NCBI GenBank assembly: GCA_964489015.1 | Contig: CAZAXD010000001.1 | Coordinates: 1-64,000 of the forward strand | Direction of reading: 5' to 3' | Length of the DNA stretch: 64,000 nt | Origin: JAPYWM01 sp964489015 | Lineage (GTDB): Bacteria; Bacteroidota; Bacteroidia; SpSt-205 | In this document: positions 33,885 to 43,562 of the stretch, piece by piece | Numbering within the stretch: the first letter of the stretch is position 1 | Layout of the letters: each line of letters starts with the position of its first letter | Translations under genes and position numbers: made by a program | The notes under the pieces: model-generated | The model's input: the letters and a program-made list of their open reading frames with translations, nothing else | Told to the model about the DNA's origin: nothing | Database searches by the model: none

Positions 33885-34932
33885 GGCGCAGGTGCGATGG
33901 GAGCTTCCATTCTGACCAAAGGGCCTCATTATCGGCGCCGGGGGCTTTAGCGGTCTGCGATGCCTTAGTAACGGCTGCGAAGTGTAGGTATTGGCCATCC
34001 CATGCCTTCTGGGCCCAGGGGCGCTGGAGGGCTTCTGTAAAGGTGTAGACGGGCGTCACGCACAGGTTTGCTTCGTCCAAAAGCTGCTCCCACTGGGCAA
34101 AAGACTTTTCGGCGAAGAGGGCTTCCACAGCAGCATGGGCCTCTGGATCCCCCATCGCAAAGCCGTGGGGTAGGAGGTCTAAGCGGCCCACATGGCGGCA
34201 GAACGCTTCCCAGTGCTTGGGCTCCAAAGCCGCTACAGCGATGTACCGATCGTCCTGCGTGCGATAAAGCCGATAGGCGGGCAGTGCACCTGAAAAGAGG
34301 TCCTGGCTAGGTGGCGGGAGCACCCCGTTCCCACTTTTGTATAGAAAAGCCGTCGCATAACTCCAGCGTAGCATTTCGGTGGTTATATGGATGGGAAGGT
34401 AGGTCCCGAGACCAGTTCGTTGCCTAGCATACAAGGCAGCTAGGAGGCGAATAAGCCCAGTAGCCGTTCCCCCCAGTAAGTCCCCTAGTAAGAAGCCGGG
34501 GACAATGGGAGGTGTGTGCGGATGAAGGCGAAGCCGGTCGAGGACCCCACTTTCGGCCAAAAAGTTGAGATCGTGGCCTGGACGACCGTCGGCATGGCCC
34601 ATCAGGTTTATAGTGATGAGATGCGGCGCTAAGCGGTTGAGTTTCTCCGGGGAGAGGCCCATGCGTTCGAGGGTAGGGGGGAGATGATTAAGGATCAGGA
34701 TATCGACCTGGGAGAGGAGGTGGGGCCAAACCTCAGGCCACTGCTGAGGGACTAGGGCTAAAAAACGCTTGCCTCGATGCAGGAGATCAAATAACGCCGT
34801 GCCTCGAGTAGGCTCACCCTGTGGCCAGGGCTCTAGCTTGGTAACGGTAGCCCCCAGATCCAGGAGGATCGTACCCATGAGCGGGGCCGGCAAAAGCCGC
34901 CCTACCTCCAGTACGTTAAGGCCTTCGAGCAT
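33877..34932 (-). CDS. Alpha-methylacyl-CoA racemase-like family III CoA-transferase
   Basis: 351 residues of the CaiB/BaiF family. The racemase residues are in place: His120 in GHDLNF and Asp151 in LLGDLLGG, plus the ALEPKHWE segment. These match AMACR/MCR better than formyl-CoA transferases. It would interconvert 2-methylacyl-CoA epimers, as needed in degrading branched fatty acids or sterol side chains. It is the last gene of a minus-strand operon and overlaps the symporter gene by 17 nt. Confidence 0.85.
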   Translation of the reverse strand: MLEGLNVLEVGRLLPAPLMGTILLDLGATVTKLEPWPQGEPTRGTALFDLLHRGKRFLALVPQQWPEVWPHLLSQVDILILNHLPPTLERMGLSPEKLNRLAPHLITINLMGHADGRPGHDLNFLAESGVLDRLRLHPHTPPIVPGFLLGDLLGGTATGLIRLLAALYARQRTGLGTYLPIHITTEMLRWSYATAFLYKSGNGVLPPPSQDLFSGALPAYRLYRTQDDRYIAVAALEPKHWEAFCRHVGRLDLLPHGFAMGDPEAHAAVEALFAEKSFAQWEQLLDEANLCVTPVYTFTEALQRPWAQKAWDGQYLHFAAVTKASQTAKAPGADNEALWSEWKLPSHLRPT

Positions 34933-36271
34933 AGGCTATTACGAGTAAATGCCCCCAAAAGTAACCTAAAAGACTAGCCCCCATCCCATGCCACAGCGGA
35001 GGAATGGTAGTCCCGTACCATTTCGCTACGTAATAGCCGCCGAGTCCACTTAGCATGCTAAAGAGGGCCCCACCACCGGATCGCCATTTAGGGGCGTGGA
35101 GTCCCACCACCATGGGAATAAAAAGTGTGACTAGGCTAAAGATGGATGATTCCCCGACAAGCTCGTAGATGTGGGGATTGTAAGCGGCAAAGGCCCAGCA
35201 TACTATCGACGTCAGCAGGACAGCTAAGCGTACCCGGATTAGATCCTGGTGCCGCATCCAGGGACGCAAGACATTTTCGGAGAGGAGAGCAGCCGGGGCT
35301 AAAAGGCCGCCGCTGGCTGAGCTCATGATCGCCGAAACCAGAGCCCCCCAAAAAAGCATCTGCATCCACGCAGGCAGGTAGTGAGACACCAGGGCTAGCA
35401 GGGGATGATTGTCACCGGTTAGCCACTCTGGATGGTGAAGGCGTACATACAGAGCCCCCGCTAAGGGGACTAGCCCCACGACTAGATACAAAAGGCCGGC
35501 GCTAATCGCCGCCCATTGGGCTGTCTTTTCACTGCGGGCTGAAACGACTCGCTGATACATGTCTTGCTGCGGTAAAGAGCCCAGCCCTATAGTCATCCAA
35601 GCCGCTAAATACTGTAGCCACCCCTGAAGGGAGGCTTTGGGCGTAAAAGCCAAAAAGCCGTTCGGCAGCTGATCCGTCTGCAGCCAGTCGCTTGGCAGAA
35701 AAAACAGCATACCGATAAGGCCGCCGATTAGGACGATATTTTGACCGATGTCGACGGCAGCGACGCTCCACATCCCGCCCGCCATGGTATAAGACAAGAT
35801 CAGGAGCGTCGCTAAAATAAGCGCACTCTGGTGGGAGAGGCCGCTAAAGTGCTCGATGACAAGGCCCATGGCTACTAGCTGGGCCGCTATCCATCCTATG
35901 TACGAAAAGGCCATGAGCGGTGTGGCTATGCGCTCTGCCGCGCGTCCAAAGTGCACGGCATAAAAGTCGCCAAACGTACGGACTGGTAGCCGGTAAAAGG
36001 GCTTGGCTAGCCACAAACCAACAAGAATAAGACATAAAGCACTGCCAAATGGGTCCTCGATCACGGCTAGAAGCCCGCCTTCTACAAAGGTCTCCGATGC
36101 ACCTAGTATCGTCTCCGCTCCAAACCAGGTCGAAAACAGAATAGACATCGAGAGCAGGAGCGGTAAGCGACGCGACGCTGTTAGAAAGTCCTGGCTATTC
36201 TTGACTCGCTGAGCCGCCCACAAGCCTACACCGATTGAGCATAAAACGTAAAGACCGACGCCCCAAGCCAT
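34916..36271 (-). CDS. Sodium:solute symporter (SSS family)
   Basis: 451 residues, about 12-13 hydrophobic segments. Family signs: STWFGAETILGASETFVEGG near the N terminus (the Na+/substrate region of TM1) and ALVSAIMSSASGGLLAPA in the middle. The substrate may be an organic acid, sugar or amino acid; it cannot be read from sequence. The gene is 1 nt from the aminotransferase gene upstream, so it is in the same operon, which is an odd pairing. Confidence 0.88.
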   Translation of the reverse strand: MAWGVGLYVLCSIGVGLWAAQRVKNSQDFLTASRRLPLLLSMSILFSTWFGAETILGASETFVEGGLLAVIEDPFGSALCLILVGLWLAKPFYRLPVRTFGDFYAVHFGRAAERIATPLMAFSYIGWIAAQLVAMGLVIEHFSGLSHQSALILATLLILSYTMAGGMWSVAAVDIGQNIVLIGGLIGMLFFLPSDWLQTDQLPNGFLAFTPKASLQGWLQYLAAWMTIGLGSLPQQDMYQRVVSARSEKTAQWAAISAGLLYLVVGLVPLAGALYVRLHHPEWLTGDNHPLLALVSHYLPAWMQMLFWGALVSAIMSSASGGLLAPAALLSENVLRPWMRHQDLIRVRLAVLLTSIVCWAFAAYNPHIYELVGESSIFSLVTLFIPMVVGLHAPKWRSGGGALFSMLSGLGGYYVAKWYGTTIPPLWHGMGASLLGYFWGHLLVIAYARRP

Positions 36272-36272
36272 C

Positions 36273-37409
36273 TCAGCTGAAAAAAGCTCGTACCGTTTGC
36301 GTGATATAGGCGAGCTGTTCTTCGCTCAGGAAAGGATGCATAGGCAGGGAAAGGACTTCACTTGCTAAGCGCTCCGCGTGTGGAAAGCTACCCAATGGAT
36401 AACGCGCATCTAGGTAGGCCGGCTGCAGGTGCAGCGGCTTGGGGTAGTAGATCATAGCCGGCACCCCATGAGCCTGTAAGTGCGAACGCAGAGCATCTCG
36501 ACGTCCATCAAGAACCCGTAAGGTGTACTGGTGAAAAATGTGATTCCCCCATGAAACGCGTTTAGGGGTTTGAAGCTCGGCGACATCGCCTAAGGCAGCA
36601 TCATAGAAAGCTGCGACCGCCTGTCGACGTCGATTGAAATCATCTAAGTGCGGTAGCTTTACCGAAAGGATAGCTGCTTGCAGGGAGTCCAAGCGCGAAT
36701 TCACGCCAATGTCTACAAATTCATAAAGGGTACTTTGCCCATGGTTGGCTATCCGGGCCAGACGAGCTGCCAGGTCGGGATCCTTGGTGAAAATAGCCCC
36801 TCCATCACCATAGCAGCCAAGATTTTTGGAGGGGAAAAAGGACGTACAGCCAATATCCCCTAACGTACCGAGCTTAACGGGGCCTGTAGGTGTGTAATAG
36901 ACCGCTCCCAAGGCTTGCGCTACGTCTTCAACGACATACAGTCCTTTGGCTTTGGCAAAATCGCGGATCGCCGCCATCGGGGCTGCCTGCCCAAATAGAT
37001 GCACCGGAATGATAGCCTTGACCCGCGGCGTATAAGCGGCTTCCAGGGCTTCTGGTATGAGGTTGAAGTGGTCTAAATCTACATCGACCCAGCGTACGCC
37101 GATCCCCAGCAAACGCGCCACTTCGGCGGTGGCTACATAGGTAAACGCGGGTACGATCACCTCATCCCCGGGTCTTAAATCTAATGCCATGAGCGCTAGC
37201 TGCAGTGCATCAGTGCCATTAGCACACGGTATGACATAAACGGGTGTTCCTTCCGGGCTTAGGTAACGTCCTAAGGCCTGCGCGAACTGCTCTACCTCCG
37301 GTCCCCGGATAAACTGCGTGTGCCGCAGCACGTCCCGGATGGCTTTTTCTATAAGCGGCTCGAGGTGACGTAGCTCGAGCTCGAGATCTACCATTTTTAG
37401 GGGTCTCAT
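36273..37409 (-). CDS. DegT/DnrJ/EryC1-family sugar aminotransferase (WbpE-like)
   Basis: 378 residues, PLP-dependent. The N-terminal VDLELELRHLEPLIEKAI, the phosphate-binding CANGTDALQLALM, the EDVAQALGAVY segment and the SFFPSKNLGCYGDGG with the Schiff-base lysine are all DegT features. The pairing with a UDP-sugar 6-dehydrogenase suggests 3-amination of a UDP-GlcNAc-derived uronate for surface polysaccharide (WbpA-WbpE type route); the acetyltransferase and oxidase are not nearby. ATG 37409 overlaps the upstream stop (ATGA). Confidence 0.9.
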   Translation of the reverse strand: MRPLKMVDLELELRHLEPLIEKAIRDVLRHTQFIRGPEVEQFAQALGRYLSPEGTPVYVIPCANGTDALQLALMALDLRPGDEVIVPAFTYVATAEVARLLGIGVRWVDVDLDHFNLIPEALEAAYTPRVKAIIPVHLFGQAAPMAAIRDFAKAKGLYVVEDVAQALGAVYYTPTGPVKLGTLGDIGCTSFFPSKNLGCYGDGGAIFTKDPDLAARLARIANHGQSTLYEFVDIGVNSRLDSLQAAILSVKLPHLDDFNRRRQAVAAFYDAALGDVAELQTPKRVSWGNHIFHQYTLRVLDGRRDALRSHLQAHGVPAMIYYPKPLHLQPAYLDARYPLGSFPHAERLASEVLSLPMHPFLSEEQLAYITQTVRAFFS

Positions 37410-38683
37410 AGCGTCCAGTAAATGAATGGCTCGTGAATCTTGCAGCGAAAGAGCCCCTTGATGTCGACAAAGAGTGCCCCCTCCACCGCCCATTGCGCAA
37501 AATCGGACAGCGTCAACGCTTTGTACTGATCATGGGCAACGGCTACGATGATAGCGTGATAGTGTCGGGGCCGGGGTGCTATTAGCGTAAGGCCGTATTC
37601 TGCCTGGACCTCTTCTGGATGCGCATGGGGATCCATGACCTCCACCAAGGCGCCATGATGCTGTAGGGTCTGGACTAGGTCAAAGACCTTGGTATTCCGA
37701 ATATCCGGCACATTCTCCTTGAAAGTAAAGCCAAGGACCAGGATTCGCCAAGGCGGTGAAAAGTGGTGCTGGGCAAGTTTCTGCAAGATAAGCTCGGCTA
37801 AACGCCGTGGCATTTCGTCATTGACCCGCCTCCCCGCCAAGACAACCTGCGGGTGAAGGCCCAGCGCTGTCGCTTTATAGGTTAAGTAATAGGGGTCGAC
37901 TCCAATGCAATGACCGCCCACCAGCCCCGGCGTGTATCGGTGAAAGTTCCACTTCGTGCCCGCGGCTTCTAAAACATCATGTACGCTGATTTTCATGTCG
38001 TGAAAGAGGAGCGCTAGCTCATTAATGAGGGCAATATTGAGGTCGCGCTGGGTATTCTCGATGACCTTAGCCGCTTCAGCTACCTTGATAGAGGGGGCTA
38101 AGTGAACAGGCGCTTCCAGAACGGCCTGGTATAGCTGGGCAATAACCTGCCCTATCTCGGGTGTGAGACCAGAAACGACCTTAGCTATCTTCTCAAAGGG
38201 ATGCGAGGGATCGCCGGGATTGATCCGCTCGGGCGAGTAGCCCACCCCAAAGTCCTGCCCTGCTCGCAGGCCGCTCCCCGCTTCTAACAGGGGAAGGCAT
38301 ACCTCTTGTGTACAGCCAGGATAAACCGTGCTCTCATAAATGACGATATCCCCGGGCTTGAGGAGCGAACTAATCATCTGGCTTGCTGCCCGTAAGGGCC
38401 CCAGATCCGGTACCTTGTAGAGATCAATTGGGGTAGGCACGGTGACGATGAAAACGGTAGCCTTGCCAAGCGTAGCAGCGTCGGTCGTAAACCGGAGAGA
38501 GTCCTGCCGAAGCGCTTCTGGCGCAACTTCTCTATTGCGATCGTAGCCCTGGGCTAGCTCGCTGACTCGCTTCTCAGAGATGTCAAAACCGATCACCTCA
38601 AATTTTTTAGCAAAGGCCGTCGCGACGGGGAGACCTACATAACCTAAGCCAACTACCCCAATAATGGGGTGGGAGCCTTGCAT
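37406..38683 (-). CDS. UDP-N-acetylhexosamine 6-dehydrogenase (WbpA/TviB-like nucleotide sugar dehydrogenase)
   Basis: 425 residues. The Rossmann motif GVVGLGYVGLPVA at the N terminus, the catalytic segment with VGGHCIGVDPYYLTYKA (Cys nucleophile) and the C-terminal GFTFKENVPDIRNTKV are typical of UDP-GlcNAc/ManNAc dehydrogenases. It oxidises C6 of a nucleotide sugar to the uronate using NAD. A longer frame to 38890 overlaps the divergent mutase gene; ATG 38683 is fixed by the promoter box 4 nt upstream. Confidence 0.93.
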   Translation of the reverse strand: MQGSHPIIGVVGLGYVGLPVATAFAKKFEVIGFDISEKRVSELAQGYDRNREVAPEALRQDSLRFTTDAATLGKATVFIVTVPTPIDLYKVPDLGPLRAASQMISSLLKPGDIVIYESTVYPGCTQEVCLPLLEAGSGLRAGQDFGVGYSPERINPGDPSHPFEKIAKVVSGLTPEIGQVIAQLYQAVLEAPVHLAPSIKVAEAAKVIENTQRDLNIALINELALLFHDMKISVHDVLEAAGTKWNFHRYTPGLVGGHCIGVDPYYLTYKATALGLHPQVVLAGRRVNDEMPRRLAELILQKLAQHHFSPPWRILVLGFTFKENVPDIRNTKVFDLVQTLQHHGALVEVMDPHAHPEEVQAEYGLTLIAPRPRHYHAIIVAVAHDQYKALTLSDFAQWAVEGALFVDIKGLFRCKIHEPFIYWTL

Positions 38684-38687
38684 GGGG

Positions 38688-38695
38688 CAAAAATA
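38688..38695 (-). promoter_or_regulatory. Promoter box TATTTTTG for the nucleotide-sugar operon
   Basis: TAnnTTTG match, 4 nt before ATG 38683; divergent to the box at 38714-38721. Confidence 0.6.
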
Positions 38696-38713
38696 CGTAC
38701 GTGGCAGTTTCCA

Positions 38714-38721
38714 TAACTTTG
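38714..38721 (+). promoter_or_regulatory. Promoter box TAACTTTG for the fused acyl-CoA mutase
   Basis: TAnnTTTG match, 4 nt before ATG 38726. Confidence 0.62.
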
Positions 38722-38725
38722 TTTT

Positions 38726-41700
38726 ATGGGTATGCCCATTCAGCGCTTGGCTGGTAAGGCAGAAGAAGTGCCTTACCAGATGAAATATCCGATTCGGGTC
38801 GTTACTGCGGCTTCTCTCTTTGATGGGCATGATGCGGCGATCAATCTCATGCGGCGCCTCATGCAGGCTAGCGGGGCCGAAGTCATTCACCTAGGACACA
38901 ATCGCAGTGCCCACGAAATCGTTACTGCCGCTGTGCAGGAGGACACCCAAGCCGTGGCCCTCACTTCTTATCAAGGTGGCCACATGGAATTCTTCAAGTA
39001 CATCCGGGACCTCCTCAATGAGGCAGGCTATCAGCACATGCGCATCTTTGGAGGGGGAGGAGGGACCATTTTACCCCTTGAAGCCCAGGAGCTGCACGCT
39101 TATGGCATTACGCGCATTTACTTACCCGATGACGGGCGGGCCATGGGCTTACAAGGTATGATCAATGACCTTCTGCAAAAGTCAGACTTTGCGCCCTGGG
39201 CCGATGTGAATGGTACCTTTGAAGCCCTCAGTCAAGCCCGTGGGCCTTACTACCAGCCTTTGGCGCGGGCCCTTAGCCTTTTAGAAAATCATCCCGGGCT
39301 AGCGATTCCCCCGGTCTTGCATAAGAGAGCGGTCGTGATTGGAGTCACCGGCGTGGGCGGAGCCGGTAAGAGTTCCTTAACGGATGAGTTTGTGCAGCGC
39401 TTTTTGCGCACCTTCCCCGGAAAGCGGCTTGCTATCCTGTCCATAGACCCGTCTCATCGCAAGAGTGGCGGCGCGCTGTTAGGCGATCGCCTGCGCATGA
39501 ATAGCATCTACCATCCCCAGGTGTACATGCGCTCTTTTGCCACGAGAACGCCCCATCGCTCTATACCGCCTTTTTTGAGAGAAGCCATTCAGATCCTGCA
39601 GGTCGTTGGCTTTGACCTCATTTGGGTAGAGACGGCTGGGATTGGCCAGGCCGATACGGAAATCGTGGATTACGCAGACGTTACCGTCTATGTCATGACG
39701 CCGGAATTTGGCGCGCTGTCCCAGTTAGAGAAAATCGACATGCTAGAATATGCAGACCTGGTCGTGCTCAATAAATTTGACCGGAAAGGGGCTCAAGACG
39801 CGCTGTATGCCGTAAAGAAGCAGTACCAGCGAAACTTCAAGCGCTTCCATGAGCCGGTAGAGGCGATGCCGGTGTATCCCACCTTGGCTTCAAACTTCAA
39901 TGATCCGGGGGTCAATCGCTTTTTCGAGGCGCTCATGCATAAAGTCGCTGAGAAAGCCCCCGACGCCTGGGGCCAACTGGTTTCGCGAATCAAGCCCGAT
40001 GAGCGGCCGCTTTCGGCTTCTTATGTGATTCCGCCGGCGCGTCAGCGGTATTTAGCTGAGATAGCGGAAACCGTCCGAACCTATAATGCCTGGGTGGAGC
40101 AGCAGGCGCAGCTGGCGGAGCATCTGCAGGCTATCCAGACCGTCGGGGCCCAACTCCCCACGTCCCAGCTGGAGACCTGGCAGGCCCAGCTCCGCCAGCA
40201 GCTAGACCCGGCCGTCCAAGTGATTCTAGACAAATGGGAGGAGACCCTGGCGCGCTATCAGGCGCCCTATTACGAGTATACCGTTCGGGACCGCACCGTC
40301 CGAGTCGAAACGCATACCGAGAGCCTTTCGCGTAACGCCATTCCCAAGATTGCGGTTCCTCAGCTAAGTAGCTGGCGAGACCGAGTACGCTGGGCGCTCC
40401 AGGAAAATTTCCCTGGTCAGTTTCCATACACGGCTGGCGTCTATCCCTTCAAACGCACGGAAGAAGAGGCCACCCGCATGTTTGCAGGCGAAGGGACGCC
40501 CGAGCGTACCAATCGACGCTTTCATTATTTAGCGAGTGGCCTTTCTGCTAACCGACTCAGTACGGCCTTTGACTCGGTCACGCTTTACGGCGAAGACCCC
40601 GATTACCGTCCCGATATCTACGGAAAGATTGGAAACTCCGGTGTCTCGATCGCCACCCTTGACGACATGAAAAAACTCTACTCAGGCTTTGACCTAACCG
40701 ATCCCAAAACCTCCGTCTCCATGACTATCAATGGGCCAGCTCCTACGATTTTGGCGATGTTCTTCAATACGGCTATTGATCAAGCTTGTGAAACCTATAT
40801 CCGGGCCAATGGTCTTACAGAAACGGTCGAAGCGTATATTCGTGAGAAGTATGAAAAGCTGGGCTTGCCGCGACCTACGTATGAGGGTAAGCTGCCAGAG
40901 CGGCACAACGGTTTAGGTCTTCTGCTGCTAGGCGTGACCGGTGATGAGGTCTTGCCGCCCGAGATGTATCAAAAAATCGCGGCGGATACCCTGCAGAAGG
41001 TGCGGGGTACAGTGCAAGCCGATATCCTCAAGGAGGACCAGGCCCAAAACACCTGCATCTTCGCGATAGACTTTGCCCTGCGCCTCATGGCCGATATTCA
41101 AGCGTACTTCATTCAGCACAAAGTCCGAAACTTCTACTCGGTCTCCATCTCAGGGTACCATATTGCCGAAGCGGGAGCCAACCCCATCACCCAGTTAGCG
41201 TTTACCTTAGCCAATGGGTTTACCTACCTAGAGTTTTATCGATCAAGGGGGATGCAGATTGACGACTTTGCGCCCAACTTCTCGTTCTTTTTCTCGAATG
41301 GCATGGATCCCGAATATGTGGTCATCGGGCGCGTGGCGCGCCGCATTTGGGCTAAAGCCCTTCGCCTGCTCTACAAAGCCAGTCCGCGTAGCCAGATGCT
41401 TAAGTACCATGTCCAAACCTCTGGCCGGTCTCTTCATGCGCAGGAGATTGCCTTCAATGACATTCGCACTACGCTACAGGGATTGTATGCTTTGGCGGAC
41501 CACTGCAACTCGCTCCACACCAATGCCTATGATGAGGCGATTACGACACCTACGGAAGAGTCAGTTCGCCGTGCGGTGGCTATCCAGCTTATCATTCAAA
41601 AAGAACTAGGGCTCACGAAAAACGAAAACCCGTGGCAGGGAAGTTTTTTCATAGAGTGGCTGACTAACCTCGTAGAAGAGCGGGTTCTAGAAGAATTTGA

Positions 41701-42070
41701 GGGGCTCAATGAGCGGGGTGGGGTATTAGGCGCCATGGAACTGGGGTATCAGCGATCCAAGATTCAGGAGGAGTCCCTGTACTACGAAACCCTCAAGCAT
41801 ACCGGCCAGCTACCGATAGTAGGGGTGAATACCTTCTTAGGGCCGGACGGCTCCCCAACGAATATTCCGAATGAAGTAGTGCGTTCCACCCCAAGCGAAA
41901 AGGAACAGCAGATTCAGAACCTCATGGCCTTTCAGCGGCGTAATGCAGAACGGGCGCCGGCAGCTCTTGATCGCTTGCAAGAAGCTGCCCTGTCTGGTGC
42001 TAATACGTTTGCCGCTTTGCTAGAAGCGGTCAAAGTCGCTTCTCTTGGTCAGATTTCTCAGGCGCTATAC
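38726..42070 (+). CDS. icmF: Fused isobutyryl-CoA mutase IcmF (interrupted by assembly gap)
   Basis: 1115 residues before the gap; the last 10 (after QALY) are recovered at 42279-42311, giving about 1125. Domains in order: B12-binding (about 15-150) with [15 protein letters not shown] and [13 protein letters not shown] [10 protein letters not shown]; MeaI-type GTPase chaperone (about 195-420) with P-loop [12 protein letters not shown]; and substrate-binding mutase barrel (about 560-1110) with [19 protein letters not shown] and [14 protein letters not shown]. IcmF interconverts isobutyryl- and butyryl-CoA with adenosylcobalamin; related methylmalonyl-CoA mutases differ in architecture. Likely role: branched-chain amino acid or acyl-CoA breakdown. 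The gene itself is probably intact in the cell. Confidence 0.93.
42016..42070 (+). repeat. 55-nt repeat X, copy 1 (end of left contig)
   Basis: Identical over 55 nt to 42224-42278 and ends exactly at the gap edge; it is the 3' part of icmF. Confidence 0.9.
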
Positions 42071-42170
42071 NNNNNNNNNNNNNNNNNNNNNNNNNNNNNN
42101 NNNNNNNNNNNNNNNNNNNNNNNNNNNNNNNNNNNNNNNNNNNNNNNNNNNNNNNNNNNNNNNNNNNNNN
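42071..42170. other. Assembly gap of 100 Ns
   Basis: Unknown sequence. The flanking repeats suggest the missing piece is another copy of 42279-42995. Confidence 0.95.
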
Positions 42171-42225
42171 TTAGACGCTGTGCCATACTTTTGCGGGGTG
42201 GCGATACCCGCTGAGTATGCGCATT
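42171..42225 (+). repeat. 55-nt repeat Y, copy 1 (start of right contig)
   Basis: Identical over 55 nt to 42996-43050 (start of the DUF1599 gene with its promoter) and begins exactly at the gap edge. Confidence 0.9.
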
Positions 42226-42311
42226 TGCTAGAAGCGGTCAAAGTCGCTTCTCTTGGTCAGATTTCTCAGGCGCTATACGAGGTCGGGGGCCGTTATCGTC
42301 GCAATATGTAG
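42198..42311 (+). pseudogene. Chimeric junction ORF: DUF1599 start fused to the IcmF C terminus
   Basis: A GTG after a copy of the TACTTTTG box (42186-42193) opens a 37-codon frame: eight or nine residues of the DUF1599 protein (VAIPAEYAH) joined in frame to the last IcmF residues ([28 protein letters not shown]). It marks the junction of a tandem duplication or a mis-join; it is not an independent gene. Positions 42279-42311 supply the true C terminus of IcmF. Confidence 0.7.
42224..42278 (+). repeat. 55-nt repeat X, copy 2
   Basis: Identical to 42016-42070; overlaps repeat Y by 2 nt (TT) at the junction. Confidence 0.9.
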
Positions 42312-42347
42312 GGCCCTGCCGCTCCTTTGCTGGTTGCTAAGATTTCG

Positions 42348-42355
42348 TACCTTTG
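42348..42355 (+). promoter_or_regulatory. Promoter box TACCTTTG with upstream TTTG for the fatty-acid hydroxylase
   Basis: Exact box, 4 nt before ATG 42360. A TTTG at 42326-42329, 18 nt upstream, fits the minus-33 element known in Bacteroidota. Confidence 0.7.
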
Positions 42356-42359
42356 TTTC

Positions 42360-42995
42360 ATGGCCGGGAAACCTCGTAAAAATGCTTTTACCTATCCCCA
42401 CCTGTTTCACAAACAGCCCTGGGAGTATCTCAGCCGTTATCGAGCCTCCAATACCACCATCGTGTGGATTTTTTATGTTTATGGCGGTATCATACTATGG
42501 GCCCTCTGGTATAGCTTAGGCGGGCTGCATTTGCCGCTCTGGCTGATCGGGCTATTATTTGTGGGTGGGGCGTTTACTTGGACTTTGACGGAGTACCTGC
42601 TACATCGGTTTGTGCTCCACTATGTGGAAGAAAGTCCATGGATTCAGCGCTGGCATAATTTCATCCATGGGGTTCACCACGATGTGCCGAATGACCTTCG
42701 ATTTGTGACGGCTTCGCCTTTTGTGACCTTTCCCATTGCGCTAGTTATGTGGTGGCTGTTTTACTTGGTAGTGGGATGGGACTGGGTATGGGCTTTTTTT
42801 GCAGGCTTTGGATTCGGTTATCTTTTGTACGAGTATACACATTTTGCTATTCACAAATATCCTCAGCCGCCGGTTCGATTTTTGAAGGGTCTATGGCAAA
42901 ATCACTACTTTCACCACTATCGGATGCCTGAGAAGCGCTTTGGGGTCACAACGACCCTATGGGACCGGGTGTTTGGCACGTATGCGGAGGCATGA
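42360..42995 (+). CDS. Fatty acid 2-hydroxylase-like membrane di-iron enzyme
   Basis: 211 residues with about four membrane segments and the His clusters of the sterol desaturase/fatty-acid hydroxylase family: HRFVLH, HNFIHGVHH, HFAIH and HYFHHYR. The arrangement resembles FA2H/Scs7, which 2-hydroxylate the fatty-acyl chain of sphingolipids; Bacteroidota make sphingolipids, so that is a reasonable but unproven role. Start at ATG 42360 from the box spacing; an earlier in-frame codon at 42327 lies in the promoter. The whole gene lies within the inferred tandemly duplicated unit. Confidence 0.85.
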   Translation: MAGKPRKNAFTYPHLFHKQPWEYLSRYRASNTTIVWIFYVYGGIILWALWYSLGGLHLPLWLIGLLFVGGAFTWTLTEYLLHRFVLHYVEESPWIQRWHNFIHGVHHDVPNDLRFVTASPFVTFPIALVMWWLFYLVVGWDWVWAFFAGFGFGYLLYEYTHFAIHKYPQPPVRFLKGLWQNHYFHHYRMPEKRFGVTTTLWDRVFGTYAEA

Positions 42996-43050
42996 TTAGA
43001 CGCTGTGCCATACTTTTGCGGGGTGGCGATACCCGCTGAGTATGCGCATT
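42996..43050 (+). repeat. 55-nt repeat Y, copy 2
   Basis: Identical to 42171-42225; natural context, spanning the promoter and start of the DUF1599 gene. Confidence 0.9.
43011..43018 (+). promoter_or_regulatory. Promoter box TACTTTTG for the DUF1599 gene
   Basis: TAnnTTTG match, 4 nt before GTG 43023. Confidence 0.6.
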
Positions 43051-43562
43051 GGCTCGAGCGAAGTCTGGCGGTCTTTCGGCAGAAGCGTCAGCAATATGGG
43101 GAGAGCTGGCAAGTTTTGTCGCTCCCGTCTCTAATAGACTTGCTATTCATCAAAGCCCGACGCCTACAGACCCTGTACAGTCAAAATCGTGCTGAAACGC
43201 CTGCCACTGGCGAGAGTCCGATAGAAGACTTGCTCTCCTTAGTGAACTACAGCGCCATAGCCCTTATGGTGCTTCAGGCCCAATCTAAAGCCATCGACGA
43301 GGCTACAGAATCGCACTTATCTCGGGCTTTTGAGCTCGCCCAAGACTACGCTATGCGTAAAAATGCTGACTACGGCGATGCCTGGCGCGACATGCGCCCA
43401 TTGGCGTACGTGGAATTTATCCTTATGAAGTTAGCCCGAATCCGACAAATGGATAGTGATCCTGCCCGTCATCAACGTGCTATCCAGGACAACCTAATCG
43501 ATATTATCAACTACGCTTTATTGTTTTTGTGTCGATATGGAGATAAGACTCGCACCGCTTAG
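43023..43562 (+). CDS. DUF1599 protein (tandem nucleotide-modification-associated domain)
   Basis: 179 residues built of two similar halves. Half one has RQKRQQYGESWQVLSLPSLI and EDLLSLVNYSAIAL; half two has RKNADYGDAWRDMRPLAYVE and DNLIDIINYALLFL. This internal repeat, all-helical, is characteristic of DUF1599, a Bacteroidota family distantly related to all-alpha NTP pyrophosphohydrolases; the biochemical role is not established. An in-frame GTG at 43005 precedes the promoter box, so GTG 43023 is chosen. Confidence 0.8.
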   Translation: MAIPAEYAHWLERSLAVFRQKRQQYGESWQVLSLPSLIDLLFIKARRLQTLYSQNRAETPATGESPIEDLLSLVNYSAIALMVLQAQSKAIDEATESHLSRAFELAQDYAMRKNADYGDAWRDMRPLAYVEFILMKLARIRQMDSDPARHQRAIQDNLIDIINYALLFLCRYGDKTRTA

